Assembly: GCA_963680875.1 (NCBI GenBank)
Contig: OY804579.1
Coordinates: forward strand, 35,077,804 to 35,141,803
Source of the DNA: Bathymodiolus brooksi
Lineage: Eukaryota > Mollusca > Bivalvia > Mytilida > Modiolidae
Direction: 5' to 3'
Length of the DNA stretch: 64,000 bases
The notes beneath the pieces are model-generated. The model saw nothing but the letters and a program-made list of their open reading frames with translations, was not told the DNA's origin and ran no database searches. The position numbers and the translations under genes are program-made. This document shows, one piece after another, positions 24,101 to 39,100 of the stretch (position 1 is the first letter of the stretch; the number at the start of each line of letters is the position of its first letter).

Positions 24101-27100
24101 GGCATAGTCATTGCTAACACAACATTATTATTATTTTTATGCTGACTGTTATATGTAGACAAAATATATTGAGAACTATTACAATAAAGGAGGTCCTGAT
24201 ATTGGTGACTAATATATTGGATCATGTAGTCTTGAAAGTGTGAGAATATTCTTTGTTTCATTTAAGGCTTTAAAAATATAAAGATTTTTGAAGTTTGAAA
24301 TTTAATTAACAACAATAACAAGTATTATAAAACGCTTAGACGACTATGATAGATTGACAGATTGGATCCGCCCCCTTGCACGTGGACTAGCTATATATTG
24401 CTTGACAGACAGCTGAAAACCCAACCTTCCCCGCGTGAAACTGGCATAGTAGATGTACTATTTTCGCATAGTATTTTTTTTTTATCAACGCTATATAATT
24501 CTTTGTGATATATGCCAAACTATCGTATGAACTTATATAACAGAAGAAATTTACAGAAAGCATAATAATACCGTATATATTGTACACATATTACTCTATA
24601 TATTGTACCCATATTACTGTATATATTGTATCCATATTACTCTATATATTGTACACATATTACTGTATATATTGTACACATATTACTGTATATATTGTAC
24701 ACATATTACTGTAGATATTGTACACATATTACTGTATATATTGTACACATATTACTGTATATATTGTACACATATTACTGTATATATTGTACACATATTA
24801 CTGTATATATTGTACACATATTACTGTATGTATTGTACACATATTACTGTATATATTGTACACATATTACTGTAGATATTGTACACATATTTCTGTATAT
24901 ATTGTACACATATTACTGTAGATATTGTACACATATCACTGTATATATTGTACACATATTACTGTAGATATTGTACATATATTACTGTATATATTGTACA
25001 CATATTACTGTATATATTGTACACATATTACTGTATATTTTGTACACATATTACTGTATATATTGTACACATATTACTGTATATATTGTACACATGTTAC
25101 TGTATATATTGTACACATACTACTGTATATATTGTACACATATTACTGTATATAGAGTACACATATTACTGTATATATTGTACAAATATTATGGTATGTA
25201 TTGTAGACATATTACTGTATATATTGTATACATATTACTCTATATATTGTACACATATTACTGTATATAGTGTACACATATTACTGTATATATTGTACAC
25301 ATATTACTGTATATATTGTACACATATTATGGTATGTATTGTAGAGATATTACTCTATATATTGTACACATATTACTCTATATAGTGTACACATATTACT
25401 GTATATATTGTACACATATTATGGTATGCATTGTAGATATATTACTGTATATATTGTGCAAATATTACTGTATATATTGCACACATATTACTCTATATAT
25501 TGTACGCATATTATGGTATATATTGTAGACATATTACTGTATATATTGTACACATATTACTGTATATATTGTATATATTGTACACATATTACTGTATATA
25601 TTGTGCACATGTTACTGTATATATTGTACACATATTACTCTATATATTGTACACATGTTACTGTATATATTGTACATATAATTCTATATATTGTACACAT
25701 ATTACTGTATATATTGTACACATACTACTGTATATATTGTACACATATTACTGTATATATTGTACACATATTGCTCTATATATTGTTTACATATTACTGA
25801 ATATATTGTACACATATTACTGTATATATTGTGCACATGCTACTGTAAATAATGTACACATATTTATATAATAATGTTATGTTAGCAATGACTGCCAAAA
25901 TAGTGGTCAGGGATGAAGACATAGTGCAGGACCCGAAGGGGAATTCACTATGTCTGCAACCCTGACCACTATATGGCATAGTCATTGCTAACACAACATT
26001 ATTATTATTTTTATGCTGACTGTTATATGTAGACAAAATATATTGAGAACTATTACAATAAAGGAGGTCCTGATATTGGTGACTAATATATTGGATCATG
26101 TAGTCTTGAAAGTGTGAGAATATTCTTTGTTTCATTTAAGGCTTTAAAAATATAAAGATTTTTGAAGTTTGAAATTTAATTAACAACAATAACAAGTATT
26201 AAAAAACGTTTAGACGACTATGATAGATTGACAGATTGGATCCGCCCCCTTGCACGTGGACTAGCTATATATTGCTTGACAGACAGCTGAAAACCCAACC
26301 TTCCCCGCGTGAAACTGGCATAGTAGATGTACTATTTTCGCATAGTATTTTTTTTTTATCAACGCTATATAATTCTTTGTGATATATGCCAAACTATCGT
26401 ATGAACTTATATAACAGAAGAAATTTACAGAAAGCATAATAATACCGTATATATTGTACCCATATTACTCTATATATTGTACCCATATTACTGTATATAT
26501 TGTATCCATATTACTCTATTTATTGTACACATATTACTATATATATTGTACACATATTACTGTATATATTGTACACATATTATTGTAGATATTGTACACA
26601 TATTACTGTAGATATTGTACACATATTACTGTATATATTGTACACATATTACTGTAAATATTGTACACATATTACTGTATATATTGTACACATATTACTG
26701 TATATATTGTACACATATATTACTGTATATATTGTACACATATTACTGTATATATTGTACACATATTACTGTAGATATTGTACACATATTACTGTATATA
26801 TTGTACACATATTACTGTAGATATTGTACACATATTACTGTATATATTGTACACATATTACTCTAGATATTGTACACATATTACTGTATATATTGTACGC
26901 ATATTACTGTATATATTGTACACATATTACTGTATACATTGCCAATTAATGGTTTATTGAGCTATCGTTAGGGATAACATTTTACGAAAATAATGTTACC
27001 CATGTTAAAACTAGATATAAACTATGGCATCCATGAATTATTTCTGCAATGTCATTAAGATAATACGATCTTTATTCCAGCCGTAGTGGTACAATCACAA

Positions 27101-30100
27101 GTCTGGCCAAATGTTACAGTGAAAAACGAAACCATAGAAAATGGCTTGGTCCGATTGGAGATATATGGAAATGACATCGTCAAAGGGCAAAATATCATCC
27201 ATGTCACATCAAAAGGTAACATGATATAAAAGGGAAATATCATCTATGTCACATCTAAAGGTACCATGATATAAATGGGAAATATCATCCATGTCACATC
27301 TAAAGGTATCATGATATAAATGGGAAATATCATCCATGTCACATCTAAAGGTAGCATGATATAAAAGGGCAATATCATCCATGTCACATCTAAAGGTACC
27401 ATGATATAAATGGGAAATATCATCCATGTCACATCTAAAGGTAACATGATATAAAAGTGCAATATCATCCATGTCACATCTAAAGGTAACATGATATAAA
27501 AGTGTAATATCATCCATGTCACATCTAAAGGTAACATGATATAAAAGGGCAATATCATCCATGTCACATCTAAAGGTACCATGATATAAATGGGAAATAT
27601 CATCCATGTCACATCTAAAGGTAACATGATATAAAAGTGCAATATCATCCATGTCACATCTAAAGGTAACATGATATAAAAGTGTAATATCATCCATGTC
27701 ACATCTAAAGGTAACATGATATAAAAGGGCAATATCATCCATGTCACATCTAAAGGTAACATGATATAAAAGTGTAATATCATCCATGTCACATCTAAAG
27801 GTAACATGATATAAAAGTGTAATATCGTACATGTCACATCTAAAAGTTACAAAAGAATATGAGTCGTACCTGATGAAGGTTATTCCAGTAACGTACCTGA
27901 TGGAGGTTATTCCAGTAACGTACCTGATGGAGGTTATTCCAGTAACGTACCTGATGGAGGTTATTCCAGTAACGTACCTGATGGAGGTTATTCCAGAAAC
28001 TCACCGTGCACACTAAATTATATATCTACGTGTTTATTACTATCACCGAGTCTACAACTCTGCTAGTGAAATGTACAGTTCCTAAATGATGTAATTATTA
28101 ATAAAGCTTAAAAGTATCCACCCTAAGGCATAGGATACCGTAGACCGAATAATCTGTCTCTTGTGTGTCTATATTTGTCATTATATATTTCTTTTTTATT
28201 ATTTGGACATCTTTTCTTTTTTTCTTTTTTTTTTCTTTTTTGACATACTGAGACAGAAAACATTACCATATACAAGTAGTAGAAAGCGTATAATTTGTAT
28301 GCGCTGGAAATTCTGGGATTTCTCGAGTTTTGTGTAATACAAACACCTACCAGTCTATTCATGAAGGATTATTCTTCAACTCTAGCCCTGCACTGGACTT
28401 AAAATATCCCTTGAGACTCCCATATATCCATTTGTATTTCTCTTCGCTTCATTTACAATACAAAATTAATGGCATCCATTCATAAATATTTCAACCAATC
28501 AGATTGACTCTTATATTTTAGTGGTAGGAGAGGTGAATGCCAGAAAACTCGGCCCGCGGACAACTCGGACCGAGTCAATTCGGACCGTAGTAAAGAACTA
28601 GTCGGACCGTAGTCCAAGACTACTGGGACCGTATGTTAAGACAACTCGGACCGTATTATTGATATATATCCTCAATGCATTACACAAAACTCGAGAAATC
28701 CCAGAATTTCCAGCGCATGCAAATTGTATGCTTTCTACTAGTTTTATATAGTAGTGCTTTCTGTCTCAGTGTGTCAAAAAAAATATAAAAAATGTCCAAA
28801 TAATAAAAAGAACATATATAATGACAAATATAGACACACAAGAGACAGATTATTCGGTCTAAGGATACCGCAGCCACTTTTAGCTATCGTGTTTAGGCTA
28901 TCGTGCTTTGGCTATCGTGTTTAGGCTATCGTGTCTAGGCAATAGTGCTTAGGCTATCGTGCTTAGGCTATAGTGCTTAGGCTATCGTGTTTAGGCCATA
29001 GTGCTTAGGCTATAGTGTTTAGGCTATAGTGTTTAGGCTATCGTGTTTAGGCTATCCTGTTTAGGCTATAGTGCTTAGGCTATAGTGTTTAGGCTATAGT
29101 GTTTAGGCTATCGTGTTTAGGCTATAGTGCTTAGGCTATAGTGTTTAGGCTATCGTGTTTAGGCTATAGTGCTTAAGCTATAGTGTTTAGGCTATCGTGT
29201 TTAGGCTATAGTGTTTAGGCTATAGTGTTTAGGCTATCGTGTTTAGGCTATAGTGCTTAGGCTATAGTGTTTAGGCTATCGTGTTTAGGCTATAGTGCTT
29301 AGGCTATAGTGCTTAGGCTGTCGTGTTTAGGCTATAGTGTTTAGGCTATAGTGCTTAGGCTATAGTGTTTAGGCTATAGTGTTTAGGCTATCGTGTTTAG
29401 GCTATCGTGTTTAGGCTATCGTGTTTAGGCTCTTTGGGTTTCTTGCTTCCAAAGACTTATTATTTGTCATTCCTATCTTTTGACTTTCAGAGTACCCTAT
29501 ATTCCTATCTTTTGACTTTAAGAGTACCCTATATTCCTATCTTTTGACTTTGAGAGTAGCCTATGTTCCTATCTTTTGACTTTGAGAGTACGCTATCTTT
29601 TGACCTTGAGAGTACCCTATATTCCTATCTCTTGACTTTGCGAGTACCCTATCTTTTGACTTTGAGAGTACCCTATATTCCTATCTTTTGACTTTGAGAG
29701 TACCCTATATTCCTATCTTTTGACCTTGAGAGTACCCTATATTCCTATCTTTTGATCTTGAGAGTACCCTATATTCCTATCTTTTGACCTTGAGAGTACC
29801 CTATATTCCTATCTTTTGACCTTGAGAGTACCCTATATTCCTATCTTTTGACTTTGAGAGTACCCTATATTCCTATCTTTGACTTTGAGAGTACCCTATA
29901 TTCCTATCTTTTGACCTTGAGAGTACCCTATATTCCTATCTGTTGACCTTGAGAGTACCCTATATTCCTATCTTTTGACCTTGAAAGTACCCTATATTCC
30001 TATCTTTTGACTTTAAAAGTACCCTATATTCCTATCTTTTGACTTTAAGAGTACCCTATATTCCTATCTTTTGACCTTGAGAGTACCCTATATTCCTATC

Positions 30101-33100
30101 TTTTGACCTTGAGAGTACCCTATATTCCTATCTTTTGACCTTGAGAGTACCCTATATTCCTATCTTTGACTTTGAGAGTACCCTATATTCCTATCTTTTG
30201 ACTTTGAGAGTACCCTATATTCCTATCTGTTGACCTTGAGAGTACCCTATATTCCTATCTTTTGACCTTGAAAGTACCCTATATTCCTATCTTTTGACTT
30301 TAAAAGTACCCTATATTCCTATCTTTTGACTTTAAGAGTACCCTATATTCCTATCTTTTGACTTTAAGAATACCCTATATTCCTATCTTTTGACTTTCAA
30401 AATACCCTATATTCCTATCTTTTGACTTTGAGAGTACCCTATATTCCTATCTTTTGACTTTGATAGTACCCTATGTTCCTATCTTTTGACTTTGAGAGTA
30501 TCCTATCTTTTGACCTTGAGAGTACCCTATATTCCCATCTTTTGACTTTGAGAGTACCCTATCTTTTGACTTTGAGAGTACCCTATATTCCTATCTCTTG
30601 ACTTTGAGAGTACCCTATATTCCTATCTTTTGACTTTGAGAGTACCCTATATTCCTATCTTTTGACTTTGAGAGTACCCTATATTCGCATCTTTTGACTT
30701 TGAGAGTACCCTATATTCGTATCTTTTGACTTTGAGAGTACCCTATCTTTTGACTTTGAGAGTACCCTATATTCCTATCTTTTGACTTTGAGAGTACCCT
30801 ATATTCCTATCTTTTGACTTTGAGAGTACCCTATATTCCTATCTTTTGACTTTGAGAGTACCCTATATTCCTATCTTTTGACCTTGAATGTACCCTATAT
30901 TCCTATCTTTTGACTTTGAGAGTATCCTATATTCATATCTTTTGACCTTGAGAGTACCCTATATTCCTATCTTTTGACATTGAGAGTACCCTATATCAGT
31001 GCACACTAAATTAGATATCGACGTTTTTATTACACTTCCTGTAAATATAATTTATTAACACTAAGGTCAATCTTCCCCAGACATAGGTATGCTTAACTGA
31101 TTTTGGTTATCCTGTTTAGGCCATTTTGGCTTACTTTCTCCCCAAGACTTTCAATTATTTGTCTTCCCGAGTTTTTGGTGATATGTGTTACGGTTATTCG
31201 ATAAATGAAATGTAGATATGTCCGATTTTACTACTATATTCTCTTATGGTGGACTATTAGTCCCCGAGGGTAACATCCGCTCAGTAGACAGGGCTTCGAT
31301 ATTGATATAATTTGTTTATATTATTCTATTATTGTCCTCTCCTGACGCAACTGCTTTCACTATAGTGATGTCTGCTGAGGAAAGGTGCCCGAGCCAACGG
31401 CTAGAGCACTATACCTCACCAGACAACACTTTAAGGGGAAAACTGCCTAATTGTTTAAAGCGTCGTACTCATCGGTTTCGATGGTGTCACAGGATATAGT
31501 CAGAGGATCATTCAAACTATACTAATCCATATTACTATTTTGTAGCTTGTGAACTAGTTACTTCAGGTTCTGTAGATGGACTGATAATGTTTGTTGATTG
31601 CACTACAGCAGAAACATTGGAACACCAGGCAGTAGTTCGTCATCTTCCAAATATAGTGGTTGTTAGACATTCATGTTACATGAACCAGCACAAGATATTC
31701 CACCGGCGGCTATCTTGTATCTACACAAACTCGTTGTTGGCCGATATAGTTGCTCACGAAGGATGGTACACTGTCTTACTCTACCACGATGAAACAGTTG
31801 GTAAGAAGTAGTTAAAGCATTAAGGAAAATTGTTCATATTCATAACCGATCCTTATGACGGGGCGTAAATGTGTCTCTGCTATATTGAGAATGTCATGCT
31901 GTTTTCAATTATAAGAAGCTTAAATGGCCCCAATTACTTTATCTAGGTCATAAGAATGTATTGTCAGATCTATAACTTTATTTCAATGACAATTATTCCA
32001 ATTGATTTGTGAATGAAATTAGTAAAAACCTGTTAAATCAAAGCAAAATGTTATCAATTTCATTGATCAATCCATTACATGTCGCTTTGACATTTACTAT
32101 TTTCTAAATCTGAAATAGATTGCTCGTAGTAGACTCAATCTAGTAAAGGCCAAGAGTATATACAACACTTATATCTAAGCATAGATTCCACAGAACATGT
32201 TATGGTTTTATAAAAGGAAATGTATATGCTATTACATAACCTGCCATGTCAATGAGAACTGATTAACTATTTCCTTTATAAATGTTATTTCAGATTCTCA
32301 CTGTATAATGGATGTTCTACGGAAACTTTCTTTACAACATGTATCAACAAGACTTGTAAACACGACAACTTGTGGAACACAACAATGTTTAAAGTATCTA
32401 TCACAATACAATCAAGGTGGAGTTATTGTTTTAGGAACAGCAGATACCATTACAAATATTTTACTTCAGGTAGTATCGTATGTTTAGTATTCATCGTTGT
32501 ACAGTAAGAGTAATGGCTGTTGAAATTACCTACTTAATATATATAATAGTACTCTTTCGTTTGTTAAATTATGTGTTATTTATCATGACATTATTTACCT
32601 AAATTCTGAGGTTATCTGATGGACAAGGTAATCTGGGTGGTGTTGTAATCTCGCGGATAAGATAATCTGGTAAATGGGATAATCTGTTGGATGAGATAAT
32701 CTGATGGACTACCCCGGTCATATTAAATGCAAAACTTGTATTAACTGCACCGTTCCTTTATTCTACCATTGATTATATGTGACATAGGATGAGATCAGGA
32801 GATATTTGGGAGCAATGATATAAACACTACGACAAACGCGATGAATTCACTTTTCCAATAGTCAACTTCCCCTTCATTAGTAGCAATATTCCAGCATCAC
32901 CAGCGTATGGAGTTTACATTTCAGAACTCGTACGTTATTCTAGAGTCTGTGCCCAGTACAATGATTGTCTGGACAGAGCTCAGCTGCTAACACAAAAGCT
33001 ACTTAAACAAGGCTACGTTGCTACTAGGTTGAACTCTTTGCTACAAAATATCTACGGTTGTCATCACAATCTGGTTGACCGTTACGAAATATCCATATCT

Positions 33101-36100
33101 CAAATTACAATGGATTTTTTACTTTTCACGTAGATGTTGTTGTTTACGTCTATCACTGCCAGGACTTTTACCGGACCTGACTGTCTATATGAGTAACATA
33201 GCAGGTATCTATAAGAAGCAGGAACTGTTTACCCTTCGTGAGCACGTGTGTTCACTTTGGTGGGGTCCGTGTTGCTCATTTATCTTAGTTTTTTTTGTGT
33301 TATTCTATTATGTGTTTTTACGTTCTGGGCTCGTGTTGTGATGGCCGTTACGATTTCCGCATAGAACCGATGTTCAGTTCGTCTTTACCTCCATTTGTTG
33401 ATAGAAGGGCTCATGTCCTATTTACGCTATTTGTGTTTGTTTGCGCATAGTGGTTTCCAACACATGTTGTGTTGTGTTGTTTTTTTCTTCGTCTTGTGTG
33501 CCTTGTGTTGCCAGTTTCTCTGGATTGTCCATTTTTGATTGCACCTTCGGTATTCCCTTACGTATATATACAGTACAAACAAAATAAATAGATGTTTGGA
33601 AAATATCAAATCTTCCGCAGACAAGGAGCGAAACAATCAGAATTACATAAAACATAATTGAAGTTTGGTCAACAAAATTTGGGAGTGAACAATGCACCCT
33701 TAAGGGTGAACATAAAACAGAACAGAAACTTCGACAAGATCAACTGTCGTTAAAATGGGAGTGAAAGGGTTAAAAAGAGTTAATATAAAAGGAAACAGAA
33801 GCTTAAACAAGTAATATGCCTCTCACTCCTTAACATTAAGAGCAGTCCCCGCCCCATACAATACTAGCTCTCACAAACTCAGTAGTGTCTTTCAAATGAC
33901 ACTAGAGAATTCTATACACAAACCAAACCCACATTTGAACATTGAATAGAATTACAGTAATGTATATAATATATTGTAAGATACCGTCGAACAAGTTGTT
34001 GTTGTTGTTCTATATAAATATAAGTTATCTAGTTATTAACCAGTTCAGCTTATGAAAGACTGATGACCACGCAGACTTCAGAGAACGTTTTATGCGTTAA
34101 CAATGATAAAAAAAATACACGAAGAATTACATGTAGGAGGAATTCCTAAAGCACCGGTAACTACAAACTCATTAGCACAATCTAAGCTAAATATTTACAT
34201 ATTTATTGTATAATCTACAGGCAAGAGAAGATACCCTGTTGAACAACTTATGGATATTGATGACTGGTAGCACTCAACTTTCTGTACTGAATGGAAGTGA
34301 TATGGCCAACAGTCGTATTGTGTTCCTAAGACAACAATTCCAGAATTCAATATCAAATCAAGGAAATTGTGTGGACTCTTTTTCATCCGAAATGGTTTGA
34401 TAATATCATAATCTACAAATTATTATTTCTGGCACTCCATTTGTTTACACTGCTACTTTTACAATTTGTATATATCGGTTTTAGAATTACATTTTTAAAC
34501 TGACAATATTTTAGTTCTCTCTTCATGGTTTTTGAACTTACGCCACTGATACACTACTCCAGCACCAATCGCTTAGCCTAATGTCCAGCGTTATAGACCT
34601 CTCCACCACATCAAAATAAAGCTTCAATAGTCGAAGTTTTATAATAAACATTGATACTAAATTATGCATGGCTCTTAGTTTCTTGTATAGATATGATACT
34701 TATGTCTCTATTTTCAACAAAATACTCGCAGTTAGCCAAATCGTTTTCTAATTTAGCTCCCCGTCTTCGATGTTTGACAATTAATATACGTGTTGTGGTA
34801 TTAACCATCATTGAAGATATTTTTTAGGTTTTTTAGACACCACATTATTATATTGTCATTTTAGTTTGAAATATTAAAAAAAAAAAATACTAGCTATTTC
34901 GTAAAATTCATTTTGTCAAAAACTGTGCTTGTAGAAACAAATAACAGCTGTGAATTGATGTATAATTATCCAGATATAATTTGAAAACATGAAAAAAAAA
35001 TTTTCTTCAATTTTTAAACTCGCTATAATTACGATATCGTTTCATCAAAGTATTTATTTACAATTATGAAATCGTATCACTTATCAAATAAATTTCCAAT
35101 CCTTGATATCAAAGTATATAATTTTCTTTAAGAACGATTCTCTGTTAAAACAACTGCTACAGAATAGTTTATAGGCTTTCTTATTATCACGTAACATGAA
35201 ATCTGGCCTAACGAGAAGAAATATACAGGTGTTTATACACCACTAGATCATTGCTACTTTCTTAAATGGAACATGATATCAGTATCTTTTTGAGTTTCTG
35301 AAAACTTTGAAATAATTTACTGATATCAAAGCTATGTGTAACTATAACAAAGTGCCATGTTTTTGTTTCTCCATTGTACAAGCTCTATGACTGGCTTGGT
35401 TGACTGGTTTGGCTGGACGAATCAAATAAACACCACACATTGAGAAAATTACATATTGAATGGTTGTCATGTTTCGTTTGGTTGATGCGTTCTGAGGAAT
35501 TACATTGATAAATATATTCATCAATATAGCATGGGGGTTAGGGTTATTGTGTTTAATGACACTTTCAACAATATTTCAGCTTTATCGTAGCGGTCAGTTT
35601 TATTGGTGGAGGAAACCGGAGAAAACCACCGACCTGCCGGAAGTCCTGGCAAACTTTATCACATAATGTTGTATCGAGTACACCTCGTCTGAACGAGATT
35701 CGAACTGGCAACTCGAACGCGTTAGGCGTGATTGGCACTGATTGCATAGATAGTTATAAATCCAACATCAATGTAACACTTCACTTCGATGTTGTAATAT
35801 CTATAAAAAAAATCCACAATTAAAGCAAAAAACAAATCGATCTACAAAAATTATTATAGATTATATGTCAGCTCATTTTTATATACAATTAAAGGTATAG
35901 TGTCAGATACAGAACTAATGTTAATTGACAGATTTTTTCCTTAGGTAATACGTTTTACATTTCCTTTAGGAATATCAGGCATATCTATCAGATGTAAAGT
36001 CTTGGTATTTAGATGTCTTTTCGTTGGTTATAGCACAACATAGCATAGCAACTTTAGAGCCTCTAAATTGTTATCATCAAACTCCGTTACAATACAGGAC

Positions 36101-39100
36101 AGTTGTCATGGAAACTGCTAGAACGGTAAGAAAATTTAATGACAGATGTCAAACAAAAATTGTTTTACTATTATGATTCCACAATAGAACGGTTAGCATA
36201 CATCATACCTCAAAGTGAGAATGAAACAGCCTCTAGCTTTCCCATTATCAATACGCGAGTGAGTGATTGTTGCTTAACACTAAATGAGCATATGCTATGC
36301 TATCTCATGGCGAAAACACGTCACATTTAATGATATGATGATGATTTCCGCTTTGTACTGGTTCAATACGCTTAATTGAATATTTATAGTGTTAACTCCC
36401 TGAACCTAAATTCCACGGGTATTGTTTCTGTGTCGCTCCACTCAAACGCATCTAGATTTCGAGCCAACCAGTCTTTGCTCTTACTCTTTAAAGCTGGGTG
36501 CTTTATGGAAAAGCAGCTAATACCAATTCAATAGTCTTTAGTTTATTCCGACCTGAACTTGAACCCACGATCTATCGCACTCGAGTCGAACCCAGCTAAC
36601 CATTACACCACCCACGCAGTTACTACATAACTACATATATGCATGCGAAAGCAAGACTAAAAAAACCACTAATTGAAATATTTAAACTTTATAGAAGCAT
36701 CGAGAGAAAGAGAACCTTATTCAGATCTGCAGCACTGTATCGACTTCCAACAGTTCTTTAAAACACATGGGACAATGGTCGAGCAATAATGGATTATCGC
36801 TAAAGAGGAACATTATTTTCGGCAATGATTTTGTCGACTTTGGAAACGCAACATTAAAAGTAGCAGCACTTCCGGTAACTTACTCTTATTTCATACAGAT
36901 GTTTTCTTCTATATATTTATAATGGAAAGGGGTGAAACATATATGTATAGTATTCTAAGTTGTTTTAGCACAAATAACAGAAAGCAAATAAATATCAACT
37001 TGATGGTCAAATATTGAATAAGATTATATTATTAAAAGTGAGGAGAATTGTATATCAATTGGTCAAGAGAAATGTGATGATATGCATACCTATATGTACA
37101 GTGTGGGTTGCATAATAATAGACAAAATTGCAACAACAGTTTGATAGACAGAATTCCATATAAAAAGCTTGTTCTACAATATAACAATTGTTTTACTGGC
37201 TGTGCTACAAGACAATAAAAAGACATTTCCAAAGATAATCTAGAATACATTGTATATTCAGTTCTGTTTAGTAATATTTGTTTATTTAATCTGAATGAGA
37301 CACAGAATACACACATATTCAAACGATTTATCGAAAAAGTTTTTAATTACAAATACAACAATTGGTACAAACACAATCGCAATCAAAAATAAAACCACAA
37401 AGGATCGTACATGAACTCCTACAAAAAACAACAGTTTTGATACCAAATGATAAACACGTCGTGTTTGTTATTTAATATATCATTCAATTATTGACTCTTG
37501 GAGAAGTGGGTACTTGGAGCGATGTTGAATGTCATAATTATCAGCTTTATTACTTATTTATAAAGCTACTTTTTATGATATTTTGTGTTAAATTTCAGCT
37601 GTCGCCATTCGTATTTTTCACTGTAGACGAGAACAACAATACACAGTATAGTGGATTTATTATCGATATATTACATGAACTTTCTGTCAGATTCAAGTTC
37701 AAGTTAGTATGTGATATTTTGTGTTATTTTACATTAAATTAGATATCTACCACATGTGTGCTAATGTCAAGCTTAACGATTGCGGGACATGCATTTCTTA
37801 GTCTTAGGTTTGCATTGCGTAGATTTAAATATCTAATTTGCAATGAGTAAATAAATACTATAAGTCTGTAGACAATTAACAATAACATGTTTACCATATC
37901 TACATTGCTTGATAGACTGTCATTATCGTGATTGTATGTTATATGAAATATATCTACATATACAAAAAGCCTCTACGTATACCAAAACTACAATCTTAGG
38001 GGCCGTCGTGATCGGGATCGTATGGTGGTTGGATTTACAACTACCTATGCAATCATTGTGTGCTCGAATCCCGCTCATGACGAGGTGTACTCAATACAAC
38101 ATTATGTGATGAAGTTTGTCAGTAACTTGCGGCAGGTCGGTGGTTTTAGCCGGGTACTGCGGTTTCCTTCACCACTAAAACTGCCCGTCACGATATAACT
38201 GAAATAATTTTGAAAGTGACGTTAAACACCATAACTCCTACCCCTTTCCCTAACTACAGTTTTGTCCTTTTTTGATATAATGAAGGGTGCTATCATAAGA
38301 TAATGTCATGATATTTCTGTGGTTTTCATCGCATACTTCGGTATATTGTACCACAAAGTGACTGTCGCGATACACTGCAATTTTCGTGGAACAGGGGTTA
38401 AGCTAGTTCTAATAATAAAACCCTAAATGCTCGCATACCCGCAAGGGTTATAACGGGATGCCATTACACGTAATGGAGCCGCCGCCGAGATTTTTTGCGC
38501 TCGCTTACAGAGTTTCTGACGCCTGCATTTATCAATAATAAGACATAACCTTTCCTTTTGTCCATTATTATAACAAGTTTTTATCACCTACCAGTATTTT
38601 AGAATGTAATTCCCACAAAATAAAAATCCATGTTTACTTTCTCTCTGAACATTTTGAATTTCGTCATTTCCGGCCTCACTATTTGGATGTCGATACCATA
38701 TTTGGCGATTTGAGGCGTGAATGTTTACATCAGCGTGTAGTAAGAAATACAATATTTAGAAAAGCTCCGCCTTCCGTAGTTTCCGGTTATGGAAAACGAT
38801 CGATAAATTTGAACAAGGTTGTTGCTACCTTTGAAAAGCATATATTTCTCAGCCAAACCGATTTAACAAGGACTGGGATCATCAGTAATAGTTATAATGA
38901 AATGTTTGAAGCGCAAATAGTGAGTTTTTATGTTTCAACTGCAACTTTTTTTTTGTTCCATTGTGTCGAATGGGACCGCGTTGTAGCTCTGCCGAGACAC
39001 ACGTTTGTCACAGGAGCTACATTATTGCAGCTAGGGTTAAGCATTCATAATTTAATCCACTCAGATTAGGTCATACATCTGATTTAATGTACTCCTGTGT

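Larger units (their letters stand above)
19040..26945 (+). repeat. Composite 23-bp minisatellite field with nested elements
   Basis: The unit is TACTGTATATATTGTACACATAT, period 23. Blocks lie at about 19,040-19,285, 20,620-21,095, 22,430-23,260, 23,825-23,985, 24,570-25,865 and 26,440-26,945, separated by MITE A/B clusters (two) and by foldback repeat C (three). Degenerate units (CTCTATAT, ATGGTATG, GTAGATAT) recur in order, implying duplication of multi-unit blocks. The Tyr/Ile/Cys-rich frames across it are repeat shadows. Confidence 0.9.

Noticed and set aside
20502..26960. Many frames of the type [15 protein letters not shown]
   Set aside because: Shadows of the 23-bp array; a 23-residue periodicity in all forward frames is expected from a stop-free unit.
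27209..27837. - strand frames of 207 and 197 codons
   Set aside because: The 45-bp exon-junction array read backwards.
35342..35524. - strand 60-codon frame
   Set aside because: No ATG-led domain, and it lies in intron 5 beside a SINE.
38683..39069. 128-codon frame as an extra receptor exon or gene
   Set aside because: No ATG or acceptor in the right place, no iGluR similarity, and exons 8 and 9 join in phase without it.
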